Assembly: GCF_900176515.1 (NCBI RefSeq)
Contig: NZ_FWXV01000002.1
Coordinates: forward strand, 1,736,001-1,800,000
From: Kibdelosporangium aridum
Lineage (GTDB): Bacteria; Actinomycetota; Actinomycetes; Mycobacteriales; Pseudonocardiaceae
Direction: 5' to 3'
Length of the DNA: 64,000 nucleotides
A program made the translations under genes and the position numbers. Below the pieces are notes generated by a model. It did not search any database. It was given only the letters and a program-made list of their open reading frames with translations, and was not told where the DNA came from. Positions 33,810 to 42,412 of the stretch are shown one piece after another (the stretch's first letter is position 1; each line of letters begins with the position of its first letter).

Positions 33810-35177
33810 ATGACGGATGATCAGGTCTGGACGATCACCGGCGCGTTCGACCCGGGCGCACCGGACTGGCACTACCTGCCGGTCGAGATCCCCGAAGGTG
33901 TCCGGGAGATCGAGGTCGTCTACCGCTACGACAGGCCGGACGTCCCGCCAGGCGTCAAGGGCAACGCGCTGGACATCGGCGTTTTCGGGCCGCACGAACA
34001 GTTCCGCGGCTGGTCCGGTGGTGCGCGGGACCGATTCGTGGTCAACGCGACCGAAGCGACGCCCGGCTACCTGCCCGGGCCGATCGAGCCCGGGGAATGG
34101 CAGATCATCCTCGCGCCGTACACGGTTTCCCCGCAAGGCATGACGTTCGAAGTGGACGTGACTGTCCGATTTGGACTCGATGGTCCCGCGTTCCAGCCGA
34201 ACCCGGCACCCGCGAGGGCGCCGCAAGCTGACCGTGGGAAGAGCTGGTACCGAGGCGACGGCCACCTGCACACGATCTACTCGGACGGTCGACGCAAACC
34301 GGAAGAACTCGTCGCCGACGCACGCGCGGCGGGCTTGGACTTCATCGTTTCCACTGAGCACAACACTCCGAGCGCCCACCTGCAGTGGGGCGACCATGCG
34401 ACCGAGGACCTGTTGATCCTCAACGGAGAAGAGGTCACCACCCGCACCGGGCACTGGCCTGCGTGGAACCTGCCGGCAGGCACCTGGATCGACTGGCGCT
34501 ACCGCGCGGACGACCCGCGTCAGCTGCAGAAGTTCGTCGACGAGGTGCACAAGTCCGGCGGCCTGGTCGTCGCGGCGCACCCGTTCGGCCCGTGCATCGG
34601 CTGCACTTGGGAATATGGCTACGAAAGCGCGGATCTGGTCGAGATCTGGAACGGACCGTGGACGCTGGACGACGAGGCCGCGGTCATCGCGTGGGACGGC
34701 TTGTTGCGTGCCGGACGCTGGATTCCCGCGGTCGGCAACAGCGACTCGCACACCCATGGTGACCGAGTTGGCTTGCCGCACAACGTAGTCCTGGCCGACG
34801 GGTTGACCGGCAGTCAGCTGATGGAGGGCTTTGCCAAGGGACGCAACTGGATCGCCGAGTCGTCCAGTGTCCAACTCGAATTCACCGCGACCGCGGGCGG
34901 CACGACCGTGGGCATCGGCGAGACCATGAAAACCGATCCGGGCACGCCGATCGCCATTGAGATCAAGGCAAGCGGCGCGCCCGACACGCATGTCCGGATC
35001 CTGGACCACCACGGTCCCCAGTGGGGCGGCTACGTTCCCGCTGAGGGTGCGACGATCATGTGGACGACGCAAAGCCGTTACAGCAAATGGGTTCGCGTCG
35101 AGATCCGGCGTGAGGAGCCGACACCGACCACACGGGACACCATGGTGGCGTTGACGAATCCGATCTTCTTCCGTTAG
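33810..35177 (+). CDS. CehA/McbA-family PHP-domain metallohydrolase
   Basis: The ATG at 33810 (or GTG at 33804) gives about 455 residues. The first 140 form a beta-rich domain (VVYRYDRPDVPPGVKGNALD). The PHP domain then shows metal ligands in GDGHLHTIYSDGR, DFIVSTEHNTPS, VAAHPFGP and GNSDSHTHGDR. The family hydrolyses phosphoesters and carbamates; the substrate cannot be told. No signal peptide is evident. It overlaps the convergent nucleoside hydrolase gene by 4 bases. Confidence 0.83.
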   Translation: MTDDQVWTITGAFDPGAPDWHYLPVEIPEGVREIEVVYRYDRPDVPPGVKGNALDIGVFGPHEQFRGWSGGARDRFVVNATEATPGYLPGPIEPGEWQIILAPYTVSPQGMTFEVDVTVRFGLDGPAFQPNPAPARAPQADRGKSWYRGDGHLHTIYSDGRRKPEELVADARAAGLDFIVSTEHNTPSAHLQWGDHATEDLLILNGEEVTTRTGHWPAWNLPAGTWIDWRYRADDPRQLQKFVDEVHKSGGLVVAAHPFGPCIGCTWEYGYESADLVEIWNGPWTLDDEAAVIAWDGLLRAGRWIPAVGNSDSHTHGDRVGLPHNVVLADGLTGSQLMEGFAKGRNWIAESSSVQLEFTATAGGTTVGIGETMKTDPGTPIAIEIKASGAPDTHVRILDHHGPQWGGYVPAEGATIMWTTQSRYSKWVRVEIRREEPTPTTRDTMVALTNPIFFR

Positions 35178-36112
35178 TACCGGCTGGTCAGCTCGTCACG
35201 CACGAAGGCGCGCAACTCGTCGACGTCGGCGTCCAGTGCGACGTCGACCAGGCGGTGAGCCGGCGGCTTGAGGCCGTTGCGCAGATCGGCGAAGGTCGCG
35301 CCGCTGCCCGGTCCGTCGGTGCAGTCGATCTCCAGCTCCAGCGGCGTGGTCTTGAGGATGCCCGGCCTGATCGCCTCGGCGACCGCGATGGCGTCGTGCA
35401 TGATGAAGTCGTCCCTGCCGACTTCTTGCCGGTAGAACTCCCGGTAGTGCGGCGTCATCGCGGCCAGTTCACGGCCGACGGCGTTGGCCGACGAGACCGC
35501 GGACAGCCACTCGTCGCCGACCGCGCACTTCATCGTGATGTCCAGTGGGACGAGCGTGACCGGGACGTCCTCCACGACCAGCACCCGTCGCGCCGCCTCG
35601 GGGTCGACCCACACGTTGAACTCGGCGGTCGACGTGATGTTCCCGCCGGAGATGCCGCCGCCCATGATCACCAGCCGGTCGATCTTGGACTTGATCCCCG
35701 GGTGCGCGGCCAGCAGCAGCGCGATGTTGGTCAACGGCCCGATCGGGACGATCGTGACCGGTTCCGTGGCCGCGCTGAGCTGATCGACCATGAACGTCAC
35801 GGCGTCGCGCGGGTCCACGCTCGCCGACGAAGTACCGATGTTGTACCCGTGCCCGCCGAGGCCGTCATTGCCGTGTGCGTCGTCGGTGCGGGGCGGCCTG
35901 CACAGGGCCTTGTCCGCACCCACTGCGACAGGAACGTCCTCACGCCCGCACAGCGACAGGATGTTCAGCGCGTTGCGTGTGGTGTGCTCGATGCCGATGT
36001 TGCCTGCCACGGTGGTGACCCCGAGCAGGTCGACGTCCGGATGGCGAGCCGCCAACGCGATGGCGAAGGCGTCGTCAACGCCAGGGTCAGTGTCGATGAT
36101 CAGGCGACGCAT
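35174..36112 (-). CDS. Inosine-uridine type nucleoside hydrolase
   Basis: The 312-residue protein starts MRRLIIDTDPGVDDAFAIAL, the Asp-rich calcium site of this family. It continues with LTNIALLLAAHPGI, VIMGGGISGGNIT and AEFNVWVDPEAA, which place the ribose. HDAIAVAEAIRPG provides the His of the active-site region. It releases ribose from nucleosides. It lies 15 bases downstream of an MFS transporter gene in the same direction, so the pair probably imports and splits nucleosides. Confidence 0.9.
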   Translation of the reverse strand: MRRLIIDTDPGVDDAFAIALAARHPDVDLLGVTTVAGNIGIEHTTRNALNILSLCGREDVPVAVGADKALCRPPRTDDAHGNDGLGGHGYNIGTSSASVDPRDAVTFMVDQLSAATEPVTIVPIGPLTNIALLLAAHPGIKSKIDRLVIMGGGISGGNITSTAEFNVWVDPEAARRVLVVEDVPVTLVPLDITMKCAVGDEWLSAVSSANAVGRELAAMTPHYREFYRQEVGRDDFIMHDAIAVAEAIRPGILKTTPLELEIDCTDGPGSGATFADLRNGLKPPAHRLVDVALDADVDELRAFVRDELTSRY

Positions 36113-36127
36113 GGTTCTCCTAGCTCT

Positions 36128-37366
36128 TTAGCTCGCGAGTGCGTGGTCTGCTTTCCGGCCAGGCACACCTGCCGCGATCGTGCCACGGAACACGAACACC
36201 AGGCCGGCGAAGATGACACCGGCGACCGCCGCCGCGACGAACGCGGACGACACGCTGACGTGCTCGACCAAGTAGCCGCTCACCGACTGCCCCAGCGCGA
36301 GGCCGAGCGTGACAGCGGTGATCACCCAGCCGAAGGCCTCGGTCATCGTGCTCGGCGGCGCGACCTGCTCCAGAGCGGTCGAGTGCGACGTCGACTGCGG
36401 GGTGATCATCGCGCCGGCGATCAGCAGCGTCGCCCCCAACCAGAACAACGTGGTCGGGATGGCCGAGAACGTGACGAGGATGGCGAACACACCAAGCAGG
36501 ACGGGCAGCCTCAGGTGCAACGGCCGTGGCCACGGGCGCATCCCGTAGATCACGCCGAAGATCACCGAGCTGATCGACCAGACGCTGAGCATCAGGCCAC
36601 CCATCGCCTGCTGACCGGCCGCTGTCGCCGCGGCAGGAACCGCGACCTCGACGAAACCGATCACTACGCCGAAGCCCATCACCGCGAGGATGACGGTCCA
36701 CATACCCGGGCTGACCAGTGGGCCAAGCAGACGCGACCCACTCTGCACCGCCATCGGCCGCTGCGCGCGAACGGTCTTGGTCAGCGCGAACGCGACCGCC
36801 CCGACTGCCTGGGTTGCCGCGCTGATCAGCACGCCCGTACCGGCCCACGGCAGCGCCGCGAGCAGCCCGGCCAGACCTGGTCCGAGGATGAAGAACACCT
36901 CGATGCTGATCGCGTCGTAGTTGTACGCGGCCTGACGCGTGCGGCCCGCGGGCAACAGCCGAGACCACAAGGTCCGCGACGCGGAACCGACGGTCGGCTG
37001 TGTCTTGCCGACCAAGAAGGCGAACGCCACGAGGGCCGGAGTGCTCGCGCCTGACTCCACACTGATGACGGCGATCGTCACGAAGACGACGAAAGCGGAG
37101 GACGTGACCAGCAGCGGACGACTCGGTCCAAGGCGGTCCATGACCCGGCCCTGCAGCACCGATCCGATGGCGGCGCCAACCAGCGCGCCCGCCGACACCA
37201 GGCCCGCGGTCGCGTACGAACCTGTCGTGCGCTGCACGTAGAACAGCAGCGCGAAGCCGACCATCGCGATCGGCAGGCGGGCGAACACGGCGGCGATCAT
37301 CGGGCCGCGAGCGCCAGGAGTGGTCAGGGCGGTCCGGTAGTCGGCGAACGAGACGTTGTGGGACAC
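36128..37366 (-). CDS. Major facilitator superfamily transporter
   Basis: The 412-residue protein has about 12 hydrophobic helices and the MFS loop motif GSVLQGRVMDRLGPSRPLL between helices 2 and 3. It is encoded just upstream of the nucleoside hydrolase, so a nucleoside or related substrate is plausible. A perfect 8-bp inverted repeat lies immediately before its start, suggesting control by a dedicated regulator. Confidence 0.85.
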   Translation of the reverse strand: MSHNVSFADYRTALTTPGARGPMIAAVFARLPIAMVGFALLFYVQRTTGSYATAGLVSAGALVGAAIGSVLQGRVMDRLGPSRPLLVTSSAFVVFVTIAVISVESGASTPALVAFAFLVGKTQPTVGSASRTLWSRLLPAGRTRQAAYNYDAISIEVFFILGPGLAGLLAALPWAGTGVLISAATQAVGAVAFALTKTVRAQRPMAVQSGSRLLGPLVSPGMWTVILAVMGFGVVIGFVEVAVPAAATAAGQQAMGGLMLSVWSISSVIFGVIYGMRPWPRPLHLRLPVLLGVFAILVTFSAIPTTLFWLGATLLIAGAMITPQSTSHSTALEQVAPPSTMTEAFGWVITAVTLGLALGQSVSGYLVEHVSVSSAFVAAAVAGVIFAGLVFVFRGTIAAGVPGRKADHALAS

Positions 37367-37368
37367 GC

Positions 37369-37393
37369 GTACCAGTATGAGGTCAACTGGTAC
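37369..37393. promoter_or_regulatory. Candidate operator for the MFS/nucleoside hydrolase operon
   Basis: GTACCAGT and ACTGGTAC form a perfect 8-bp inverted repeat with a 9-base spacer, 3 bases before the MFS start codon. A further half-site, GTACCA, follows 7 bases later. No regulator gene is adjacent. Confidence 0.6.
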
Positions 37394-37703
37394 ACCCGTA
37401 CCACTAAATTACGGTGGGTTTCCTCACCTTCGTCCGATCGGGGCAATCGCTGGACAAGTGGATCACGGTTCCGTAACGGAAAGTGAATTCGCTGCGAACT
37501 CGCGCAACGAATACGACTCAACCGAGTCCTGGAGGGTGAAAAGACTTGAGGAGCAGGGGTCCCTCGGGCGATGGTGGATTTCGCCGCCGGTCACCCGGGT
37601 ACACAGCAGGCGGCGCAACAAGCTCCCTCCGGCGGAAGGGTCGGGGCCAAGACGCACGGAGGGCGGGGAGCGCGGACCGTCGGGGGATGGCTCGCGCGAA
37701 GAA

Positions 37704-37750
37704 GAAAGGCGCCTGGTGGCCACGTCGGGGGTGGCCGCCAGGCGCCTTTC
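37704..37750. terminator. Long hairpin, probable terminator
   Basis: GAAAGGCGCCTGGTGGCCAC pairs with GTGGCCGCCAGGCGCCTTTC (19 of 20 positions) across a 7-base loop. It stands alone in a gene-free stretch, with no gene ending close to it on either strand. Confidence 0.6.
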
Positions 37751-37889
37751 TCGTACCGCGGGAGCGAAGCGACAGCGGGCAGAGAAAGGAAACCCGCGCG
37801 TGTCCACCAGCTCCGGCATGGTGTGTTGAACGCGAGCGGCGAACGGCGAAAACCAGCGGAGCTGGAAGCGAGTCGAGCAGTTTGACTCA

Positions 37890-38020
37890 CCGTGCCGGAA
37901 TGGTGGACACGCGCCGGGGGAGAGGCTAGGTGGTCCCCTCGAGCGGCAATCTCATGGTGCTGCAGCGGTGGACACGGCGTGCTTGAAAGTGCATCTCGGG
38001 GGGCTGCAACGGTGGACACG
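37890..38020. repeat. Intergenic repeat cluster B
   Basis: Three units end in GGTGGACACG, preceded by CCGTGCCGGAAT, ATCTCATGGTGCTGCAGC or GCATCTCGGGGGGCTGCAAC. They resemble the units at 32475-32651 and may be a short dispersed repeat family. Confidence 0.5.
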
Positions 38021-38024
38021 CGAG

Positions 38025-38045
38025 GGCCCCGGCTGGGCCGGGGCC
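38025..38045. terminator. Terminator downstream of crp
   Basis: GGCCCCGG and CCGGGGCC pair across a CTGGG loop, 15 bases past the end of the minus-strand crp gene. Confidence 0.7.
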
Positions 38046-38060
38046 TTTCGGGTGGTCTGG

Positions 38061-38735
38061 TCAGCGGGCGCGGCGGGCCAGGCGCTCGGGGTCCAGGATC
38101 AGGACGCTCTTGCCTTCCAACCGCAGCCAGCCGCGGTGTGCGAAGTCCGCGAGAGCCTTGTTGACCGTCTCCCGGGACGCACCGACGTACTGGGCGATCT
38201 CTTCCTGGGTCAGGTCGTGCGTGACCCGGAGCAGGCCAGCCTCCTGGCTGCCGAACCGCTGCGCCAGCTGGAGCAGCGCCTTCGCGACCCGGCCGGGCAC
38301 GTCGGTGAAGATCAGGTCGGCGAGCATGCCGTTGGTCCGGCGCAGCCTGCGCGCCACGACCCGCAGCAGCTGCTCCGCGATCTCCGGGCGGGTGGCGATC
38401 CACTGCCGCAGTTCCGGGCGACCCATCGTCACCGCGCGGACCTCGGTCACGGTCGTCGCCGTCGAGGTGCGCGGGCCCGGGTCGAAGATCGAGAGCTCAC
38501 CGAACATGTCGGACGGCCCGAAGATGCCGAGCAGGTTCTCCCGCCCGTCTGGCGATTTCCTGCCAAGCTTCACCTTGCCGGACAGGATGATGTACAGCCG
38601 GTCGCCGGGCTCACCCTCGGCGAAGATGACATGCCCACGGGGGAATTCCACGTTCTCGAGCGTCTGGCTCAGCGCCTCGGCTGCCGCGGGCTCAACCCCC
38701 TGGAAGATGCCTGCCCTGGCCAGGGTCTCGTCCAC
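38061..38735 (-). CDS. crp: Crp/Fnr-family cyclic-nucleotide-responsive regulator (GlxR/Rv3676-like)
   Basis: The 224-residue protein has an N-terminal cyclic-nucleotide domain (GHVIFAEGEPGDRLYIILSG, then MFGELSIFDPGPRTSTATT). A dimer helix follows, and a C-terminal helix-turn-helix with LTQEEIAQYVGASRETVNKA near 170-195. The RTSTAT stretch fits a cAMP phosphate-binding cassette. In actinobacteria this regulator controls many carbon and respiration genes. Its place between the MBL gene and nth matches Rv3676. Confidence 0.92.
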   Translation of the reverse strand: MDETLARAGIFQGVEPAAAEALSQTLENVEFPRGHVIFAEGEPGDRLYIILSGKVKLGRKSPDGRENLLGIFGPSDMFGELSIFDPGPRTSTATTVTEVRAVTMGRPELRQWIATRPEIAEQLLRVVARRLRRTNGMLADLIFTDVPGRVAKALLQLAQRFGSQEAGLLRVTHDLTQEEIAQYVGASRETVNKALADFAHRGWLRLEGKSVLILDPERLARRAR

Positions 38736-38853
38736 GCTCGTCCCTCCTGTCGAGACACGGCGAACTAGACGCCGTCGCCGTCTTCACTACCTGCAGTGTA
38801 GGACGTTCACCCGGATGCACTTACCGGGCACGCCGCACGCTACCGCGTGGTAG

Positions 38854-39105
38854 TCACATGCGCACGCGTTGCCTTGTCCGCGCGGCGCGCCCGCCGCGGC
38901 GGCGGAGCCGGAAAAGGTCCAGAGCGCGACCGATGCCGTGGCCGTAGAGCGCGCGGGCCTCGTCTGGACGCATGTCCTCGAGCAGCTGGGTGACCTCATC
39001 CTCACGCACCGCCGCGTCCCGCAGGCGGGTCTCGACGCGCTCCATGAACAGCGCGAAGAGCATGATCACGAGCGGTACCACGAACACGAACCAGACAGCC
39101 ACCAT
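38854..39105 (-). CDS. Small membrane protein next to crp (Rv3675-like position)
   Basis: The 83-residue product has one N-terminal hydrophobic helix (VWFVFVVPLVIMLFALFM). A charged cytoplasmic helix (ERVETRLRDAAVREDEVTQL) and an Arg-rich tail follow. It lies between crp and nth, as does Rv3675 in mycobacteria. The function is unknown. Confidence 0.65.
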   Translation of the reverse strand: MVAVWFVFVVPLVIMLFALFMERVETRLRDAAVREDEVTQLLEDMRPDEARALYGHGIGRALDLFRLRRRGGRAARTRQRVRM

Positions 39106-39198
39106 CGGTTTGATCCTCGCTTAACGTGCTTGCATCGGCACATTGACTAAGACGTCTGGGGTCGGTCGACGTTGTTCGGCGGCCCGTAGGCTAGTCCC

Positions 39199-39984
39199 GT
39201 GCCTCCCGCCACCAAGCAGCCCCCCGGGCAGACGGTCAAGCCGGCGACGGGGTTGGTCCGCCGTGCCCGCCGGATGATCCGCGCGTTGTCGGAGGCGTTT
39301 CCGGACGCGCGTGCCGAGCTGGATTTCACCAACCCGCTTGAACTGATCGTCGCGGTCGTGCTGTCCGCGCAGACCACGGACGTCCGGGTCAACCTGACCA
39401 CGCCCGCGTTGTTCGCGAAGTACAAGACCGCCGAGGACTACGCCGGCGCCGACCGCACCGAGCTGGAGGAGCTGATCCGGCCGACGGGCTTCTACCGCAA
39501 CAAGGCCGCCGCTCTCATCGGTCTCGGCGCGGCGCTGGTCGAGCGCTACAACGGCGAGGTCCCCGGCACGATGGAAGAGCTCGTCACGCTGCCGGGTGTT
39601 GGCCGCAAGACCGCGAACGTCGTGCTGGGCAACGCGTTCGGCGTCCCAGGGCTGACCGTGGACACGCACTTCGGCCGGCTCGTCCGGCGTTGGGAGTGGA
39701 CGGCCGAAGAGGACCCGGTCAAGGTCGAGTACGCGGTCGGCGCGCTGTTGCCGCCCAAGGACTGGACGATGGCATCGCACTGGATCATCTTCCACGGCCG
39801 CCGCGTCTGCCACGCGAAGAAGCCCGCATGCGGCGCATGTCTGCTGGCCAAGGACTGCCCGTCGTACGGCACCGGCCCGACGGAGTTCGAAGTGGCCGCC
39901 AAGCTCGTCAAGGGCGTGGAGGCCGAGCACTTGATCGCGCTCGCCGAGAAGGCCGGCAAGCCGAAGCGCAAGGCGGTCGGTTGA
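39199..39984 (+). CDS. nth: Endonuclease III
   Basis: The 261-residue DNA glycosylase/AP lyase has the helix-hairpin-helix LVTLPGVGRKTANVVLGNAF with its catalytic Lys, then VDTHFGRL with the catalytic Asp. The iron-sulfur Cys set is VCHAKKPACGACLLAKDCPS (C-x6-C-x2-C-x5-C). It removes oxidised pyrimidines. The C-terminal basic tail is longer than in E. coli. It is the first gene of a tightly coupled run nth-TlpA-like-NUDIX-MarP-like. Confidence 0.95.
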   Translation: MPPATKQPPGQTVKPATGLVRRARRMIRALSEAFPDARAELDFTNPLELIVAVVLSAQTTDVRVNLTTPALFAKYKTAEDYAGADRTELEELIRPTGFYRNKAAALIGLGAALVERYNGEVPGTMEELVTLPGVGRKTANVVLGNAFGVPGLTVDTHFGRLVRRWEWTAEEDPVKVEYAVGALLPPKDWTMASHWIIFHGRRVCHAKKPACGACLLAKDCPSYGTGPTEFEVAAKLVKGVEAEHLIALAEKAGKPKRKAVG

Positions 39985-40547
39985 GCGTCAGGGTTCGCTG
40001 GGCGATTGTCGCGCTGGTCTTGGTCGTGGCCGGGGCGATCGCCTTATGGCCGCGCGATGAGGAAACACCGGCTCAGGCAGCACCGCCGCCTGAGCCGATC
40101 AAGACCAACCTGCCGACGTGCGCACGGCAGGGCGTCGCACTGGAGACCATGCAGGGTCTGAAGGCGACTTGCCTGGCCGACGGCGGTGTCGCGGACGTCG
40201 CGCAAGCGTTTGCCGGGCCGGTCCTGGTGAACGTCTGGGCCACGTGGTGCCCGCCGTGCCAGGACGAACTGCCCGTGCTCTCGGCCTACGCCGCCGAGCC
40301 GGACGCGATCCCGGTCGTGACGCTCGCGATCGAAAGCGACCAGTCCACCGCGATCGCGATGCTGACGAACCTGGGCATCAAACTGCCCGCGCTGCTCGAC
40401 AAGGACGGCTCGGTGCGCAAGGCGCTGAAGGTGCCGGACGCGCTGCCCGCGTCGTACCTGATCGACGCGCAGGGAACGGTGAACTTCGTCAACGATCCGC
40501 GCGTGTTCAAGTCTGTGGCGGACGTACGCGAGGCGGTAGGCCGATGA
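39981..40547 (+). CDS. TlpA/ResA-like membrane-anchored thioredoxin
   Basis: The TTG at 39981 overlaps the nth stop (TTGA). The 188-residue product has an N-terminal anchor (RWAIVALVLVVAGAIAL), a Pro-rich linker, and a thioredoxin domain with NVWATWCPPCQDELPVL. A cis-Pro-like PDALPASYLIDAQG segment follows. Two additional Cys (PTCARQG and ATCLADG) precede the active site. It probably reduces or sorts disulfides outside the membrane. The next gene starts within its stop (ATGA). Confidence 0.88.
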   Translation: MSVRVRWAIVALVLVVAGAIALWPRDEETPAQAAPPPEPIKTNLPTCARQGVALETMQGLKATCLADGGVADVAQAFAGPVLVNVWATWCPPCQDELPVLSAYAAEPDAIPVVTLAIESDQSTAIAMLTNLGIKLPALLDKDGSVRKALKVPDALPASYLIDAQGTVNFVNDPRVFKSVADVREAVGR

Positions 40548-41224
40548 CGCACGGTCCGCTGGTGGATCCGGCCGATGTGCCGCACTGGATGAGCAAACTC
40601 GTCGAGGGCACCCGGGAGATGGACGCCGAGGTGTTCCGCAGGCTCAGCCCGCCTGATCACGTGATCGCGCGGGACGCGGCCGTGCTGATCCTGCTCGCCG
40701 AAGGCCCCAACGGGCCGGATGTGTTGTTGTTGCTGCGGTCGGACGCGTTGGGCTCGCACGCGGGCCAGGTCGCGTTCCCCGGCGGGAAAGCCGACGAGGG
40801 CGACGACTTCCCGATCGGGACCGCGCTTCGTGAGGCGGCTGAGGAAACCGGGGTGTTCCTGCCCGGTGTCCAGCCGGTCGCCGTTATGCCCGCTTTGTAT
40901 GTGCCCGTTTCCAAGTTCCTTGTCACGCCTGTACTCGCGTACTGGCACACCCCCTCGCCGGTGCGGGCGGTCGATCCGGCGGAGACCGCGGCCGTCGCCC
41001 GCATCCCCATTGATCACCTGGCGAATCCGGCGAACCGCTTCATGGTCCGCCACCCGTCCGGGTTCACCGGGCCCGCGTTCTCCGCGCCGGGCATGCTGGT
41101 GTGGGGCTTCACGGCGGCGTTGCTGACGGTCGTGCTGGCGGTCGGCGGCTGGGAAGTGCCGTGGGACACGAACGATGTCCGGGAACTTGACGTAGCGTGG
41201 CGGTCTAGCCGTCCAGAGGAGTGA
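40544..41224 (+). CDS. NUDIX hydrolase, CoA pyrophosphatase-like
   Basis: The ATG overlaps the TlpA-like stop (ATGA). The 226-residue protein has a full Nudix box: GGKADEGDDFPIGTALREAA followed by EETGV, preceded by SHAGQVAFP as in CoA-pyrophosphatase NudL-type proteins. Such enzymes split CoA or its oxidised forms. The order nth, thioredoxin-like, NUDIX, MarP corresponds to Rv3674c-Rv3671c. The MarP-like gene starts 3 bases later. Confidence 0.88.
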   Translation: MTHGPLVDPADVPHWMSKLVEGTREMDAEVFRRLSPPDHVIARDAAVLILLAEGPNGPDVLLLLRSDALGSHAGQVAFPGGKADEGDDFPIGTALREAAEETGVFLPGVQPVAVMPALYVPVSKFLVTPVLAYWHTPSPVRAVDPAETAAVARIPIDHLANPANRFMVRHPSGFTGPAFSAPGMLVWGFTAALLTVVLAVGGWEVPWDTNDVRELDVAWRSSRPEE

Positions 41225-41227
41225 AGC

Positions 41228-42412
41228 TTGAACTGGGTCGACGTGCTGGTGCTCGCACTTGTCGTGCTTGCCGCGATTTCCGGCGCACGGCAGGGCGTTG
41301 TGATCGCGCTGCCGGCCCTGATCGGCGTGTTCGGCGGGCTGGTGCTCGGCGCGGTCATCGCGCCGCTGATCGTGGAGAACTTCACCAACTTCGCCACCCG
41401 GGCCGCCTTCTTCATCGCGATCGTGGTGTTCCTGGTCGCTCTGGGTGAGACAGCCGGGGTGTGGGTAGGCAGAACCCTGCGCCGGAAGATGAAGACGCCC
41501 AACCTCACGCCGGTCGAGAGCATCCTCGGTGCGCTCGTGCAGGGCGTCGTGGTGTTCGTGGTCGCCTGGATCATCGCTCTGCCGCTGACCACGGTCACCG
41601 GCCTGCCCGGCCTGGCGCAGGCGATTCGCGGTTCGGTCGTGCTGGGCGGCGTCGACGACATCATGCCGCCGGGTGCCGAGAAACTGCCCAACGGCGTGAA
41701 GAAGCTGCTCGACGACTCGGGTTTCCCCAGCGTGGTCGGGCCGTTCTCGCAGACACCGCTGGTCGACACCAGCCCGCCGGACCCGGCGTTGCAGTCCAGC
41801 CCGGTCGTGCAGCGGGTCCGCTCGAGCGTGCTGAAGATCCACGCGCGGGCCCAGTCGTGTTCGCGTGCGCTGGAAGGCACCGGGTTCGTGATCTCGCCGC
41901 AGCGCGTGATGACCAACGCGCACGTGGTCGCCGGAACCGACCAGGTGTCCGTGGAGACCGACGCCGGCCAGCTCGACGCTCGCGTCGTGTTGTACGACCC
42001 GTTGGTCGACGTGGCGATCCTGTCGGTGCCTGAGCTCAACGCGCGGCCGTTGCAGTTCGCCGCGAACGAAGCCAACAAGGGTGACTCCAGCATTGTGCTC
42101 GGCTACCCGTTGGACGGTCCGTACACCGCGTCAGCGGCGCGGATCCGTGAGCGGATCAACCTGCGTGGCCCGGACATCTACGACGCCAGCACGGTCACCA
42201 GAGACGTGTTCACAGTGCGCGCCAAGGTGCAGAGCGGTAACTCCGGCGGTCCGCTGGTCGACCCGAGTGGCAACGTGGTCGGCGTGGTGTTCGGTGCCGC
42301 GGTGGACGACGACGAGACGGGCTTCGTGTTGACCGCCAAGGAGGTCTCGGACGAGGTGCAGCAGGCGCCCCGGCTGACCCGCCGGGTCGACACCGGGGCC
42401 TGCGCGGCCTAG
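41228..42412 (+). CDS. marP: MarP-like membrane-anchored serine protease
   Basis: The 394-residue protein starts at a TTG. It has four N-terminal membrane helices in a CvpA-like domain (about 1-125). The periplasmic trypsin-like domain has its triad in MTNAHVVAG (H232), DPLVDVAIL (D261) and SGNSGGP (S339). Cys211 and Cys392 sit where mycobacterial MarP forms its regulatory disulfide. In M. tuberculosis MarP (Rv3671c) protects against acid and oxidative stress by activating a cell-wall hydrolase. Length and residues fit an active orthologue. Confidence 0.93.
   Translation: MNWVDVLVLALVVLAAISGARQGVVIALPALIGVFGGLVLGAVIAPLIVENFTNFATRAAFFIAIVVFLVALGETAGVWVGRTLRRKMKTPNLTPVESILGALVQGVVVFVVAWIIALPLTTVTGLPGLAQAIRGSVVLGGVDDIMPPGAEKLPNGVKKLLDDSGFPSVVGPFSQTPLVDTSPPDPALQSSPVVQRVRSSVLKIHARAQSCSRALEGTGFVISPQRVMTNAHVVAGTDQVSVETDAGQLDARVVLYDPLVDVAILSVPELNARPLQFAANEANKGDSSIVLGYPLDGPYTASAARIRERINLRGPDIYDASTVTRDVFTVRAKVQSGNSGGPLVDPSGNVVGVVFGAAVDDDETGFVLTAKEVSDEVQQAPRLTRRVDTGACAA

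Larger units (their letters stand above)
37394..38024. other. Gene-free interval with hairpin and repeats
   Basis: No credible gene is seen in this 0.63-kb interval. It contains a long hairpin at 37704-37750 (20-base arms, one mismatch, 7-base loop, GCCTTTCTCG on its right side) that looks like a strong terminator or a structured RNA. Copies of the GGTGGACACG intergenic repeat lie at 37890-38020. Confidence 0.5.

Noticed and set aside
35255..37054. Plus-strand open frame of 599 codons
   Set aside because: It is antisense to the nucleoside hydrolase and MFS genes, both of which have clear motifs.
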